DNA from: Clostridia bacterium
GTDB lineage: Bacteria > Bacillota > Clostridia > TANB77 > UBA1234
Assembly (NCBI GenBank): GCA_900753135.1
Contig: CAADXZ010000051.1
Span: 1-24,102, forward strand
Direction of reading: 5' to 3'
Length of the DNA: 24,102 nucleotides
Every line of letters starts with the position of its first letter. Positions within the stretch are counted from its first letter, which is position 1. The translations under genes and the position numbers were made by a program. Shown in pieces: positions 1 to 6,853 of the stretch. The notes beneath the pieces are model-generated. The model had not been told where the DNA came from. It saw only the letters and a program-made list of their open reading frames with translations, and searched no databases.

Positions 1-219
1 GTCTTTTATTTTGGCACCATTGCACCATTTATAACCATCTATACAATCCTTTTTTTTACATTCCCTATCAAACAATTCTTCAAGCATTGGTCTTCCAGTA
101 ATACAATCTTCAACATTTTTTCTCACAAGTAACATGTCTCTCCATCTTCCACCTATTTCATACCAATCCCATTTTGAATTAGGATTATATGTACTTAATT
201 CATTTCCGTTGTTCATCAT
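1..219 (-). CDS. MSHFT-family phage protein, C-terminal part (frameshifted, runs off the window)
   Basis: This frame is open from 219 to the window edge. It encodes NELSTYNPNSKWDWYEIGGRW, the conserved module that follows the N-terminal MSHFT module in full-length phage proteins of this family. Here the two modules are in different frames (+1 offset) and overlap at about 200-219. An ATG pair at 219/216 could start a separate protein, but no good ribosome binding site precedes it. It is therefore best read as the second half of the gene at 200-481. Function of the family is unknown. It is partial because the window ends here. Confidence 0.6.
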   Translation of the reverse strand, partial: MMNNGNELSTYNPNSKWDWYEIGGRWRDMLLVRKNVEDCITGRPMLEELFDRECKKKDCIDGYKWCNGAKIKD

Positions 220-481
220 AAGTTTCATATTCATCTATTTCAGCCTTATATAATTCTTCATCTGTTTTTGCGTTTATATATTTTAATTGCCAATCACTTA
301 TTTTTTTACCTTCTTTTTGTTCCTTTAAATAATCTTCTTTTCGCTTTCTTGCTATTTCAATTATTTCCTTTTTTGTTCTCCATACATAAGGTTCTACTTC
401 TAAGTTTTCATCATAAGGTGCTAACATTTCCTCTAATTTTTCTTTTTTTGCTGTTATAACAGCTACTGTAAAATGACTCAT
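200..481 (-). CDS. MSHFT-family phage protein, N-terminal part
   Basis: A 93-aa protein beginning MSHFTVAVIT, the hallmark N-terminus of a widespread phage protein family of unknown function. The middle is lysine/glutamate rich and ends in YDEQRK. Family members normally continue into an NPN(A/S)KWDWY-GGRW module. Here that module is found in the +1 frame immediately downstream, so this reading frame looks truncated by a frameshift at about 203-216. The start overlaps the upstream stop as TAATG, with GGAGG just upstream, so it is translationally coupled to the 481-882 gene. It is the leftmost gene of the early operon in view. Confidence 0.75.
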   Translation of the reverse strand: MSHFTVAVITAKKEKLEEMLAPYDENLEVEPYVWRTKKEIIEIARKRKEDYLKEQKEGKKISDWQLKYINAKTDEELYKAEIDEYETYDEQRK

Positions 482-882
482 TATTCTTCTCCTCCTACTT
501 TATAGCAATTAGCCTCAAACTGCTCTTTTGTTAGTATTTCTAATATGTGATAATTTTTATCACTCTTTATTTTTTGTAACATTTCTTCGTCTGATATATC
601 TACAATCCCATCAATATAGCCTTTTGTCTCTAATGTTGTTGGAATATTATCTATTCTATATCTAATAACGTCTCCGACTTCTATTAAATCAATTAAATTA
701 GACCTATGTTTTAATATCTCTGTGGTCTTAATATACGCATAGGATTTTCCTTCAAAATCTTCACCTATATAGTACAAATACTTATTTACTGTTTTATGAT
801 TATCTGTCATAGCAATTTGTCTTATCCCTTTGTTGGTTGTCCTAACGTATTCTCCAACTTTTATTTCTTCTAAACTATTCAT
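481..882 (-). CDS. Unassigned phage protein, 133 aa
   Basis: A soluble protein of 133 aa with alternating beta-prone segments (VGEYVRTTNKGIRQIA, VGDVIRYRI) and a C-terminal acidic tail (GGEE). I see no catalytic motif and cannot assign a function; similar small early proteins are common in Clostridia phages. ATG 882 is chosen: its ATGA overlaps the stop of the upstream gene (879-881), and the in-frame GTG at 891 offers no better ribosome binding site. No strong Shine-Dalgarno is visible, so translation probably depends on coupling. The end overlaps the MSHFT gene start as TAATG. Confidence 0.7.
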   Translation of the reverse strand: MNSLEEIKVGEYVRTTNKGIRQIAMTDNHKTVNKYLYYIGEDFEGKSYAYIKTTEILKHRSNLIDLIEVGDVIRYRIDNIPTTLETKGYIDGIVDISDEEMLQKIKSDKNYHILEILTKEQFEANCYKVGGEE

Positions 883-1184
883 TTTATACACACACCCAAC
901 TTGTTCATTTCTTTTACAATTGTTTCATAGTCATTTGTTTCTAGATGCCCTGTTCTAAATGCATCTATATTGTTGTAAATTTGTTTCATAATTCTTTGAA
1001 GTCTCTTTCTTCCAAAGCCCAATTTATAATTTATTGTATAAGCAGTCATATAAAACACTATATCTGTTACAGATTTCATCCCGTCTTTTACTCCTTGTTC
1101 ATAAACGTCCGATAAAGTCTTGTCCATTATCATTTTGTTGCTAACACCTAAATGGTTACATCTTCTACGTTCTGATCTGTTCAT
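879..1184 (-). CDS. Unassigned phage protein, 101 aa, basic
   Basis: A basic, mostly helical protein (RSERRR near the N-terminus, FGRKRLQRIMKQIYNNI in the middle). No family is recognised; the basic character would fit nucleic-acid binding, but that is only inference. There are two in-frame ATGs (1190 and 1184). GAGGTG lies about 7 nt before 1184 but only 1 nt before 1190, so 1184 is preferred. The start overlaps the end of the Cys-rich gene (1165-1458), and the stop forms ATGA with the next gene, placing it inside the coupled early operon. Confidence 0.68.
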   Translation of the reverse strand: MNRSERRRCNHLGVSNKMIMDKTLSDVYEQGVKDGMKSVTDIVFYMTAYTINYKLGFGRKRLQRIMKQIYNNIDAFRTGHLETNDYETIVKEMNKLGVCIK

Positions 1185-1458
1185 TCTCATTCACCTCAAA
1201 ACCGTAAGCTTTATAATATGCAATATGCGATTGTCTTTGTAATTGCAAATCTTCTTCATATCTTTTGCTTCTTTTTTGCCAATCTTCAAAGCATTTTTCA
1301 CATAATGCCGAATTTAATACATAAATAAGATATACTGTATCTTCTATCTCTTTATTGCAGTCATCACAAATACATGCTCCTCCCCATTTGTAACATTCTT
1401 CCCTGGTGCATTCTATATATGAATATCCTTTGTCTGTATATTTAATTTCTTTTTTCAC
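1165..1458 (-). CDS. Cysteine-rich (putative zinc-ribbon) phage protein, 97 aa
   Basis: The first 60 residues contain paired cysteines (ECTREEC, ACICDDC, LCEKC), the pattern of a small zinc-binding domain. The C-terminal third is charged and helical (KRSKRYEEDLQLQRQ). No family name can be given; such proteins usually bind nucleic acid or partner proteins, which is inference here. The start is GTG 1458 with GGAG 7 nt upstream, 17 nt inside the end of the RusA gene, so the two are likely co-translated. Confidence 0.7.
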   Translation of the reverse strand: MKKEIKYTDKGYSYIECTREECYKWGGACICDDCNKEIEDTVYLIYVLNSALCEKCFEDWQKRSKRYEEDLQLQRQSHIAYYKAYGFEVNENEQIRT

Positions 1459-1813
1459 ACTCTATCTCCTCTATTTCTAAAACGATTTTAAATTCTTTTG
1501 TATATTCAAAGTTATCTGTAAATGCAATAACACAGTTACGATTGTCATCTTTTAATTTGCCAGCTTTAACTAGTGCATCTAAAATAAACTTCTTTGCAAA
1601 TGCTACGTTATCAATATCTCGCTTTTTATTACCCTCTATCCATGTGAAATTGATTTTTACTGGTCTTTCAAATTTAGGTAATGAGTTTATATACCACATG
1701 ATGTCTTCTTCAATATTCGCCTTAAATTTTGCTCCTGCATATTTATTATTTCGGCAAGCTCGTATGTACTCGTTTAAGCTTGGAAGCTTTAATGGTATTT
1801 CAATTTTTATCAT
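1442..1813 (-). CDS. rusA: RusA-type Holliday junction resolvase
   Basis: 123 aa, the usual size for RusA (about 120). RusA homodimers cut four-way DNA junctions and process phage replication and recombination intermediates. The diagnostic segment is KKRDIDNVAFAKKFILDAL at residues about 63-81, which holds the family's catalytic aspartates (RDxDN) and the following lysines. The N-terminal IPLKLPSLNEYI segment is also typical. ATG 1813 is preceded by GGGAGGTG, which overlaps the stop of the winged-helix gene. It lies in the same operon as Bet, SSB and the NinB-like protein, so it belongs to the phage recombination set. Confidence 0.9.
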   Translation of the reverse strand: MIKIEIPLKLPSLNEYIRACRNNKYAGAKFKANIEEDIMWYINSLPKFERPVKINFTWIEGNKKRDIDNVAFAKKFILDALVKAGKLKDDNRNCVIAFTDNFEYTKEFKIVLEIEEIECEKRN

Positions 1814-1817
1814 TCAA

Positions 1818-2030
1818 TCACCTCCCAGCTAATTTATATTTAATGTAATCCTTTATTTTTCCGTTTTTTCTCTTGCGTACCCATTCTTTTTCGAATACAT
1901 ATCCGTCTTTTTGTAAGTTGTCTATTCTTGCTCCCAACTGAGTTATGCCTAAGTGAGCATAGGCTTCATAGCTGCTTATACTTCCGTGTTTTTGTATGTA
2001 TTCAATAATCTGTGTTTTCTGATTTTTCAT
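1818..2030 (-). CDS. Small winged-helix DNA-binding protein, 70 aa
   Basis: Residues about 5-55 (TQIIEYIQKHGSISSYEAYAHLGITQLGARIDNLQKDGY) form a winged-helix/HTH fold of the type found in small Firmicutes phage proteins placed just after replication genes. The C-terminus is a basic wing (EKEWVRKRKNGKIKDYIKYK). Its target is unknown. It may act with the preceding replisome organizer or regulate the operon; position is the only support for either. The ATG has AAAGGAG at a good distance. Confidence 0.78.
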   Translation of the reverse strand: MKNQKTQIIEYIQKHGSISSYEAYAHLGITQLGARIDNLQKDGYVFEKEWVRKRKNGKIKDYIKYKLAGR

Positions 2031-2047
2031 TTGTATATCACTCCTTT

Positions 2048-2623
2048 TTATAGTTCAGCTATAAATTTGAGCTTTTCTTCTTCAGTTAGCTGTTCCCATT
2101 CAGATTGAGTTTTAGCCCAAACTGTTGCTTTGGTTTTTCCATGAAAATTTTTAGCATCAAATTGCTCGCGTGCTTTTTTTAATAAAATAGAATAGATATT
2201 AGTTTCGTTTCGTTTATTTAATGTTCCACCAATTTGATTACTATCTTGCTTACTAACTTGATTACCAACTTGCACACCAACTTGCTTACTAATTTGATTA
2301 CTTTTTGACATAGTGCTGTCAACTTGATTACTAACTTGCTCACTTTTTAACATAGTGAACATTTTATATGTTGTTGCTTTGGTTGAATTTTGTTTAAAAT
2401 CTATTAAGCCATACTGCTTAAGTGCATTTCTTGCTTTTGCAATTCCACTGCGGCTTAAGCCTGTATTTAATTCTAACGTTATGTTAGGTACTGAAAACCA
2501 TTCTATCCAAGCACACTTATTGTTTATGTGCATCAATGCGTGCCATAAAGCAATTTGTCCTTGCGATAACTGTTTTACTTGTACCAAGTCATAGAATGCT
2601 TTAATTTCGGCTATATAATTCAT
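2048..2623 (-). CDS. Phage replisome organizer / replication initiation protein
   Basis: 191 aa. Residues 1-105 resemble the N-terminal winged-helix domain of Gram-positive phage replisome organizers (QLSQGQIALWHALMHINN, then TGLSRSGIAKARNALKQYGLI as recognition region). Such proteins bind the phage origin and recruit the host replication machinery. Residues about 115-155 are low-complexity tetrapeptide repeats (QVSN/QISK/QVGN), encoded by 12-bp DNA repeats that may be the origin itself. The C-terminal 40 residues are helical and charged. No DnaC/DnaI-type helicase loader is visible in the window. The upstream Shine-Dalgarno is weak (AAGTTGGTG), and a stable hairpin lies just upstream, suggesting controlled expression. 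Confidence 0.8.
   Translation of the reverse strand: MNYIAEIKAFYDLVQVKQLSQGQIALWHALMHINNKCAWIEWFSVPNITLELNTGLSRSGIAKARNALKQYGLIDFKQNSTKATTYKMFTMLKSEQVSNQVDSTMSKSNQISKQVGVQVGNQVSKQDSNQIGGTLNKRNETNIYSILLKKAREQFDAKNFHGKTKATVWAKTQSEWEQLTEEEKLKFIAEL
2231..2338 (-). repeat. 12-bp iteron-like repeats inside the replisome organizer gene (candidate phage origin)
   Basis: On the plus strand AACTTG or a one-base variant recurs at 2231, 2243, 2255, 2267, 2279 and 2291, an exact 12-bp pitch, and again at 2321 and 2333. The coding-strand unit is about CAAGTTRGTAAK. Iterons inside the initiator gene are known for lambda O and several Gram-positive phage origins. The same repeats encode a Q-V/I-S/G-N/K linker, so a purely protein-level explanation is also possible. 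Confidence 0.6.
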
Positions 2624-2653
2624 AAGTCACCAACTTTCTCTTTTGCTATAAAC

Positions 2654-2707
2654 AAGGAGATAGTACAATTCATACTATACCGTAGCCATGCCTTGCACTA
2701 CCTCCTT
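2654..2707 (-). promoter_or_regulatory. Hairpin enclosing a Shine-Dalgarno, upstream of the replisome organizer gene
   Basis: On the minus strand AAGGAGGTAGT (2707-2697) can pair with ACTATCTCCTT (2664-2654) over 11 positions with one G-U pair. The loop holds a tiny frame (ATG GCT ACG GTA TAG) just after the sequestered AAGGAGG. It lies between the 93-aa gene and the initiator gene. It could be an attenuator, an RNA-processing site or a translation-control element; nothing in the sequence decides between these. Confidence 0.4.
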
Positions 2708-2720
2708 TCTTTGAGTGTTA

Positions 2721-3002
2721 TTATTTAATTCTAAATATGTTTTTTAATCTCTTTTCTTCTTCTTGATACATTTTCAAAAGTTTAATTAGTTGGTCATTAG
2801 TTAATTCTTCGTCGGAATTTTCATCAAGTATTTTACCAAGTATCTCTAACTGTCTTTTTATCTCCTTTATTGTATTTTTTCTTTCATCTACAGCTTTTTG
2901 TTTTTCGCTACTTTTACTCGTTGCTGTTTTTATCGCTGTTTTAATTGCTTTCTCTAACTCCTCTGGATTCATATTAGATGCATTAATTTTTATTATTTTC
3001 AT
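2721..3002 (-). CDS. Unassigned coiled-coil phage protein, 93 aa
   Basis: Almost entirely helical and charged: a lysine/alanine-rich first half (EELEKAIKTAIKTATSK) and a heptad-like second half (IKEIKRQLEILGKIL, LIKLLKMYQEEEKRLK). No family or motif is recognised. It sits directly after ssb and before the initiator gene, so a role in replication or as a partner of SSB is possible but unproven. ATG 3002 has AAAGGAG at normal spacing. The stop is followed within 20 nt by the hairpin at 2654-2707. Confidence 0.7.
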   Translation of the reverse strand: MKIIKINASNMNPEELEKAIKTAIKTATSKSSEKQKAVDERKNTIKEIKRQLEILGKILDENSDEELTNDQLIKLLKMYQEEEKRLKNIFRIK

Positions 3003-3025
3003 ATTCTTTTCTCCTTTTATTTTTA

Positions 3026-3424
3026 TTAGAATGGTAGATCATCATCTGTAATTGTTCCAAAACTTGAATTATTTGTTGGCTCTGCAAATGGATCTCCCAT
3101 ATCTTCTTTCTTACTATCTGCAAAGTATGCTTCTTCTGCAACAACTTCTGTTACATATACTCTTTTACCGTCTTTATCGTCATATTGTCTTGTCTGTAAT
3201 CTTCCTATTATTCCTACCTGTTGACCTTTCTTAAAATACTTACTACAAAAATCACCCGTTTTATCCCAAGCTACTATGTTTATAAAGTCTGCTTGTCTTT
3301 CTTCACCTTGTTTTGCAAATCTTCTATTTACTGCAAGTGTGAATGATGCAACAAGTGTGTTATTGCTTGTGTATCTTACATCTGGATCTCTAGTAAGTCT
3401 CCCCATTAAAATTGCTTTATTCAT
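3026..3424 (-). CDS. ssb: Single-stranded DNA-binding protein
   Basis: 132 aa. It binds and protects single-stranded DNA during phage replication and hands it to recombination partners. Residues 1-105 are the OB-fold, opening with MNKAILMGRLTRDPDVRYT and containing FINIVAWDKTGDFCSKYFKKG. A short linker leads to the acidic tip DDDLPF, the docking peptide for replication and repair proteins. The protein is short compared with host SSB because the linker is reduced, as usual for phage SSBs. The start overlaps the end of the HNH gene by 8 nt, with GGAG upstream. Confidence 0.96.
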   Translation of the reverse strand: MNKAILMGRLTRDPDVRYTSNNTLVASFTLAVNRRFAKQGEERQADFINIVAWDKTGDFCSKYFKKGQQVGIIGRLQTRQYDDKDGKRVYVTEVVAEEAYFADSKKEDMGDPFAEPTNNSSFGTITDDDLPF

Positions 3425-3683
3425 GCCTTTTTCTCCTTTTTACAATATCTTTTAATTCTTTTCTAGTTATAATTCCGTCATGTACGAGCCTATGACAACT
3501 GCCACATAACTCAATTAAATTGTCTTCCGTATCCCCCCCTGATGCTCCTTTACTTATAATATGATGTTTGTTTGTCCAGCCTTTTTTATGGCATTTTTCA
3601 CATATATGTTGCTTTTCGTCTATAAGTTTTTTATTTTTTACTCTTTGATTTTTAGGAAATGCCATTCCTTCCCAGTCTTTCAT
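3417..3683 (-). CDS. HNH endonuclease-type protein
   Basis: 88 aa from ATG 3683. It shows a compact HNH fold: zinc cysteines C28/C31 (CEKC), the catalytic HH pair at 40-41 (NKHHI), the conserved N55 (DNLIELC) and the second zinc pair C60/C63 followed by H64 and H68. HNH proteins nick or cut DNA; in phages they serve in packaging, recombination or homing. Here the gene lies among recombination genes, not beside a terminase, so a recombination/repair role is more likely than packaging. GGAGG sits 7 nt before ATG 3683, which overlaps the previous stop as ATGA; an in-frame TTG at 3689 is less likely. Confidence 0.85.
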   Translation of the reverse strand: MKDWEGMAFPKNQRVKNKKLIDEKQHICEKCHKKGWTNKHHIISKGASGGDTEDNLIELCGSCHRLVHDGIITRKELKDIVKRRKRHE

Positions 3684-4210
3684 CTCCAAGCCTCCTTTAA
3701 TCTTTTAAGTTCAGCAGGTGTCAGTGTTTCTATATTTTGCAATTTGCATTCTTCCACGATATTGTCTACTAGCCTTGACATTTCTTTGCTGTCATAAACA
3801 CTTGAGCCATACCAAGCCACCACATTCGTATAGCCATTCAATTTAGAAGGTACTGTCTCACATAACCAGCCTAAGCCGTTGTTTTGCCATACCGCTTTAT
3901 ACCTTTCTACTGCCTCGTTTTTTACTGGTACTATTTCTCTGACCCCTACTTCATATATCGCCTTTCTGTATACTTCTATCGGCTTAAGATTTAGTTTTTC
4001 AGCAAGTTTATTGATTAAAACCCAGCAATATGCGTTTGCATCTAAAGAACGTTTTTTACGATATTTCTTAGCTTCTACAGATAACTTGTCTAAGTCTTTT
4101 ATCTCATCAAGTTCTGCAAGTGCTGTTCTTTCATTCATTATGAATGTTATTTTAGGCTTATTCGTTCTTAAATCTATACTTACATCTGATACTGTTCCTG
4201 TGAATTTCAA
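3680..4210 (-). CDS. NinB/Orf-like recombination mediator (putative)
   Basis: 176 aa from the TTG at 4210, or 179 aa from GTG 4219. The segment KKRSLDANAYCWVLINKLAEKL (residues about 50-75) resembles the RSLDQNA signature of NinB/Orf-family proteins, which in lambda bind SSB and single-stranded DNA and help load annealases. The N-terminus (FTGTVSDVSIDLRTNKPKITF) is a beta-rich module shared by Firmicutes phage members. GAGGTG lies about 6 nt before TTG 4210, the spacing used by neighbouring genes, but touches GTG 4219. The position between Bet/MBL and SSB/HNH supports a recombination role. The family call rests on memory of the motif only. Confidence 0.6.
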   Translation of the reverse strand: MKFTGTVSDVSIDLRTNKPKITFIMNERTALAELDEIKDLDKLSVEAKKYRKKRSLDANAYCWVLINKLAEKLNLKPIEVYRKAIYEVGVREIVPVKNEAVERYKAVWQNNGLGWLCETVPSKLNGYTNVVAWYGSSVYDSKEMSRLVDNIVEECKLQNIETLTPAELKRLKEAWR

Positions 4211-4215
4211 ACTTA

Positions 4216-4851
4216 TCACCTCTCTACATGCTCATGCATAAAAACATATTCCGAATTTTCTCCCATATTATTCAGCAAAAAATCTGTGGCTTGCTGCTTA
4301 CTCAAATGGCTATCTTTTGCTCTAAACTCATATACATATTCACAATTTTGTTGTTTTTCTTTTATTCTATCTTCTATCTCATCTTCGTCATAATTGCCCT
4401 CTATAAGATATAAGTCATAATTTTTTGCTGATATTTTATCAACTGTTCTCGTATCTGTCATATAAATCACTTTATAATCATCAAATAACACTCTATAACC
4501 GCATTGCGGTACATCGTGATATAATTTAATTGGTACAACTTTAAATAGCTTATAATCGTATCTCGTGCCAATTTGAAGTACATCTATGTTTTTTCTATTG
4601 ACTCCACATTCTAATAATGGTTTTAACAACCATTCGCAACAAGCAAACCTCAAAGTTGGTCTTTCTTCCGCTAATCTCTTTATTGTTTCTTTTTTAAAGT
4701 GGTCTGAGTGTATATGCGTGAGAAGTACTATTTTTAATTTCTTATAATACTTCTCAAGCCTTTTAAAACTCACTCCACAATCTATTAAAATAAAATCTCT
4801 AATTATTACTGCATTTCCTGTACTACAACTAGATATGATTTTATATCTCAT
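4216..4851 (-). CDS. Metallo-beta-lactamase-fold hydrolase
   Basis: 211 aa. The metal-binding motif THIHSDH is at residues 45-51 (H46, H48, D50, H51). Further candidate ligands are D25 (LIDCG), D132 in YMTDTR and the C-terminal SHLS and MHEHVE histidines. MBL-fold proteins of this size next to Bet/RecT are common in Gram-positive phages and are thought to be nucleases or phosphodiesterases acting with the annealase; substrate specificity cannot be read from sequence. The start overlaps the bet gene by 11 nt and the end meets the next gene, so it is within the coupled recombination block. Confidence 0.87.
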   Translation of the reverse strand: MRYKIISSCSTGNAVIIRDFILIDCGVSFKRLEKYYKKLKIVLLTHIHSDHFKKETIKRLAEERPTLRFACCEWLLKPLLECGVNRKNIDVLQIGTRYDYKLFKVVPIKLYHDVPQCGYRVLFDDYKVIYMTDTRTVDKISAKNYDLYLIEGNYDEDEIEDRIKEKQQNCEYVYEFRAKDSHLSKQQATDFLLNNMGENSEYVFMHEHVER

Positions 4852-5515
4852 TCATTGATACCTCTTTTGTTTCTTCTGACTGTTCTACAACATCAGCTTG
4901 TACTTCAATTGGTTCCTGTTGTGGAATTTCTTGTTGCATTTCTTCAGCCTCGTACATTCCAGCCAAATCTTCTACAAATGTTTCTCTTAATGCTCTTACT
5001 TTTGCAACCTTTTCAACCATTGTTGCTCCTTTATTTCCCCAATTTGAATTTAATTGACCTTGCCCTGTTTTCTGTGCAACTTCATTAAAACTTACACTTG
5101 AATATGTAGGGTGTGACCAATCTTTTCTAAATACTCTTGCCCATCCACCTACAAGTTGTTCTGTTCCTAACCTAAATGTTCCTTGTCTTTCTTCTATAGT
5201 TCCATCTTCTTTTTGAACTATAATTCCACATTCCATACCGTCATAATTTGGGTTTAAAACAGCTCTTTTCAATATTGCATCTTTTCCGACAACTAATTGG
5301 GCTGGTGTTTCTGCCTTATACTTAATTAAATATGCTTCTCTTAAAAACGGATTTAATTTTCTGACTTTACAAAGTTCTGTAAATAATTTAAATTCTTGAT
5401 TTGTAATAGGAACATCACTACCAACAATATATTCTTGTACTATTTTTTTGCTTAATTTTATTTCTTGCCCTTCCACATCAAATTTAACTACTAAGTCTTG
5501 ATTTTCATTACTCAT
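4841..5515 (-). CDS. bet: Bet/RecT-family single-strand annealing recombinase
   Basis: 224 aa from ATG 5515. It is a phage annealase that pairs complementary single strands during recombination. Typical segments are ITNQEFKLFTELCKVRKLNPF (about 35-55), AYLIKYKAETPAQLVVGKDA, and the AMG-like aromatic core with WSHPTYSSVSFNEV and KVAKVRALRETFVEDLAGMY. The last 35 residues are a low-complexity acidic/glutamine tail. GGAGG lies 8 nt before ATG 5515, inside the end of the DUF1351 gene; the in-frame ATG at 5530 has no ribosome binding site. Neighbours DUF1351, MBL, NinB-like and SSB are its usual companions. No Exo/RecE-type nuclease is seen, so the HNH or MBL protein may supply that function. Confidence 0.9.
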   Translation of the reverse strand: MSNENQDLVVKFDVEGQEIKLSKKIVQEYIVGSDVPITNQEFKLFTELCKVRKLNPFLREAYLIKYKAETPAQLVVGKDAILKRAVLNPNYDGMECGIIVQKEDGTIEERQGTFRLGTEQLVGGWARVFRKDWSHPTYSSVSFNEVAQKTGQGQLNSNWGNKGATMVEKVAKVRALRETFVEDLAGMYEAEEMQQEIPQQEPIEVQADVVEQSEETKEVSMNEI

Positions 5516-6683
5516 ATTGATATCCTCCATTTATTAAAAATTCTTTTAAAGCTCTTAGTTTTGTTCTTGTTCCTTTTACAGTAAATTTCAATGTTAAAAT
5601 CTCTTCTTGTTCTTCTGTAACTGGTGCTGTTAATGGAGCTTCTATTTCCATTTGTGGCACTTCTTCAATTGTTGAAACATGCTCTGCCTCTGCATACTTA
5701 TCACCATCTTTAGCTATTTCAACAATTTCTTTTTGCAATTTAGCATCTCTTTCTTGCTTTGCCTTTTCTTCTTCAATAGCTTTAAACCTATTTGTTACTG
5801 TTGTTATAGCTTGGCTTACATTTAAGCTTTGTTTATACTCAACTAAAATTTCTGTTTTATGTTGTTGCGTTTCGATGAGTTGTAAATCACTTACAGTTCT
5901 ATCTATAAATGCTTTCACTTGTTCTTTTAAACTCTTCATACTAGTTGACAATGTTACGCTAATTTTTGCTTGTTCATACTTTATATAATCAACATTAGGT
6001 AAGTTAGCCTGTTTATATTCTTCAAAATATTCCTTAATTTCTTGCTCTTTCTTAGCTTTTAATTCACTTTCAACACTATCGATTTTATTTTTTAGTTCTA
6101 TATCTGCAGCTTTATACTTATCTGATATGTACTTTTTATATGAACTTTCAAAATCTTCATAAGGTTTCATTATTTCAGACTTTACTTGCTTTCTTTTGTC
6201 TTCAAATTCCTTTGACTCTTTATTCAAAGTTGCTCTAATTTCTTTTATTGTTTTTACATTTTCTTCTGTACAAATCAAAGCAACTGCATTATTTACTTTC
6301 TCATCTATTTCATCACTTGCCTTTTTAAGCTGTTCTTCAATAATCGGTAACTGTTTTACAACAATTAAGCTATTTTTATTTTCATCGTTACTTATTTCAT
6401 TTATGGGTTTCCAGATTTCCTTTTTAACAACTTCCGTTTTACTTTCGCAGCCAACTTCAAAAGGCTGTTCATAATATTCATGTTCCTGACATTCAGTCAA
6501 TCCTTTCATCCAGCAGATTCCGTAGAATTTATTTTCAACTTTCACAACAGTAAACATTTCTTTCTGCCATCTATGGTCCTCTCCTGCCTCTTCATAAACT
6601 TGTTCGCCATCCCATACTAAACTTTCAATTTCTTCCTCTGAAAGTTTTTCATTATTCTGTAGTTTTGTATAGATTTCTTCCAC
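5508..6683 (-). CDS. DUF1351-family phage protein with an extra N-terminal module
   Basis: 391 aa. Residues about 105-310 are a long helical/coiled-coil DUF1351-type region (IEEQLKKASDEIDEKVNNAV through SDLQLIETQQHKTEIL), typically encoded just before Bet/RecT in Firmicutes phages; function is unknown but context ties it to recombination. The C-terminal 40 residues (LTLKFTVKGTRTKLRALKEFL) form a small beta-alpha unit often found at the end of these proteins. Residues 1-85 (EDHRWQKEMFTVVKVENKFY and YYEQPFEV) form a separate beta-rich module with a preceding acidic helix. The start is GTG 6683, with AAGGAG 7 nt upstream and 2 nt from the preceding stop. Its end overlaps bet by 8 nt. Confidence 0.82.
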   Translation of the reverse strand: MEEIYTKLQNNEKLSEEEIESLVWDGEQVYEEAGEDHRWQKEMFTVVKVENKFYGICWMKGLTECQEHEYYEQPFEVGCESKTEVVKKEIWKPINEISNDENKNSLIVVKQLPIIEEQLKKASDEIDEKVNNAVALICTEENVKTIKEIRATLNKESKEFEDKRKQVKSEIMKPYEDFESSYKKYISDKYKAADIELKNKIDSVESELKAKKEQEIKEYFEEYKQANLPNVDYIKYEQAKISVTLSTSMKSLKEQVKAFIDRTVSDLQLIETQQHKTEILVEYKQSLNVSQAITTVTNRFKAIEEEKAKQERDAKLQKEIVEIAKDGDKYAEAEHVSTIEEVPQMEIEAPLTAPVTEEQEEILTLKFTVKGTRTKLRALKEFLINGGYQYE

Positions 6684-6685
6684 AA

Positions 6686-6814
6686 CTATTCTCCTTTCAG
6701 TATCCTTAGTTTTTTATTTAATTCGTCTAAACTTTCATAATCTTTGTCGGTTAAATGATCTGCCATACAAATAAAAAATATTTGTTTTTCAATCTCTTCA
6801 ATTTCATTTGGCAT
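6686..6814 (-). CDS. Unassigned 42-aa phage protein
   Basis: A short frame encoding MPNEIEEIEKQIFFICMADH, then LTDKDYESLDELNKKLRILKGE. CAAGGAG lies 7 nt before ATG 6814, and the stop is 2 nt before the GTG of the DUF1351 gene, whose Shine-Dalgarno lies in its last codons. This spacing and the helical, charged composition make it a credible coupled small gene rather than a chance frame. No function can be given. Confidence 0.65.
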   Translation of the reverse strand: MPNEIEEIEKQIFFICMADHLTDKDYESLDELNKKLRILKGE

Positions 6815-6853
6815 ATTTTTCTCCTTGATTTTCTATTAAAATTATGTTAATAT

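Noticed and set aside
2231..2338. Short periodic repeats as a CRISPR array
   Set aside because: The 12-bp pitch with no unique spacers and in-frame coding sense is incompatible with CRISPR.
2676..2690. ATG GCT ACG GTA TAG mini-frame as a real gene
   Set aside because: Only four sense codons; at most a leader peptide, so it is described with the hairpin and not as a CDS.
4045..4062. GAACGTTTTTT inside the NinB-like gene as a LexA box
   Set aside because: Spacing of the two half-sites is wrong (GAAC directly followed by GTTT) and it is inside a coding region.
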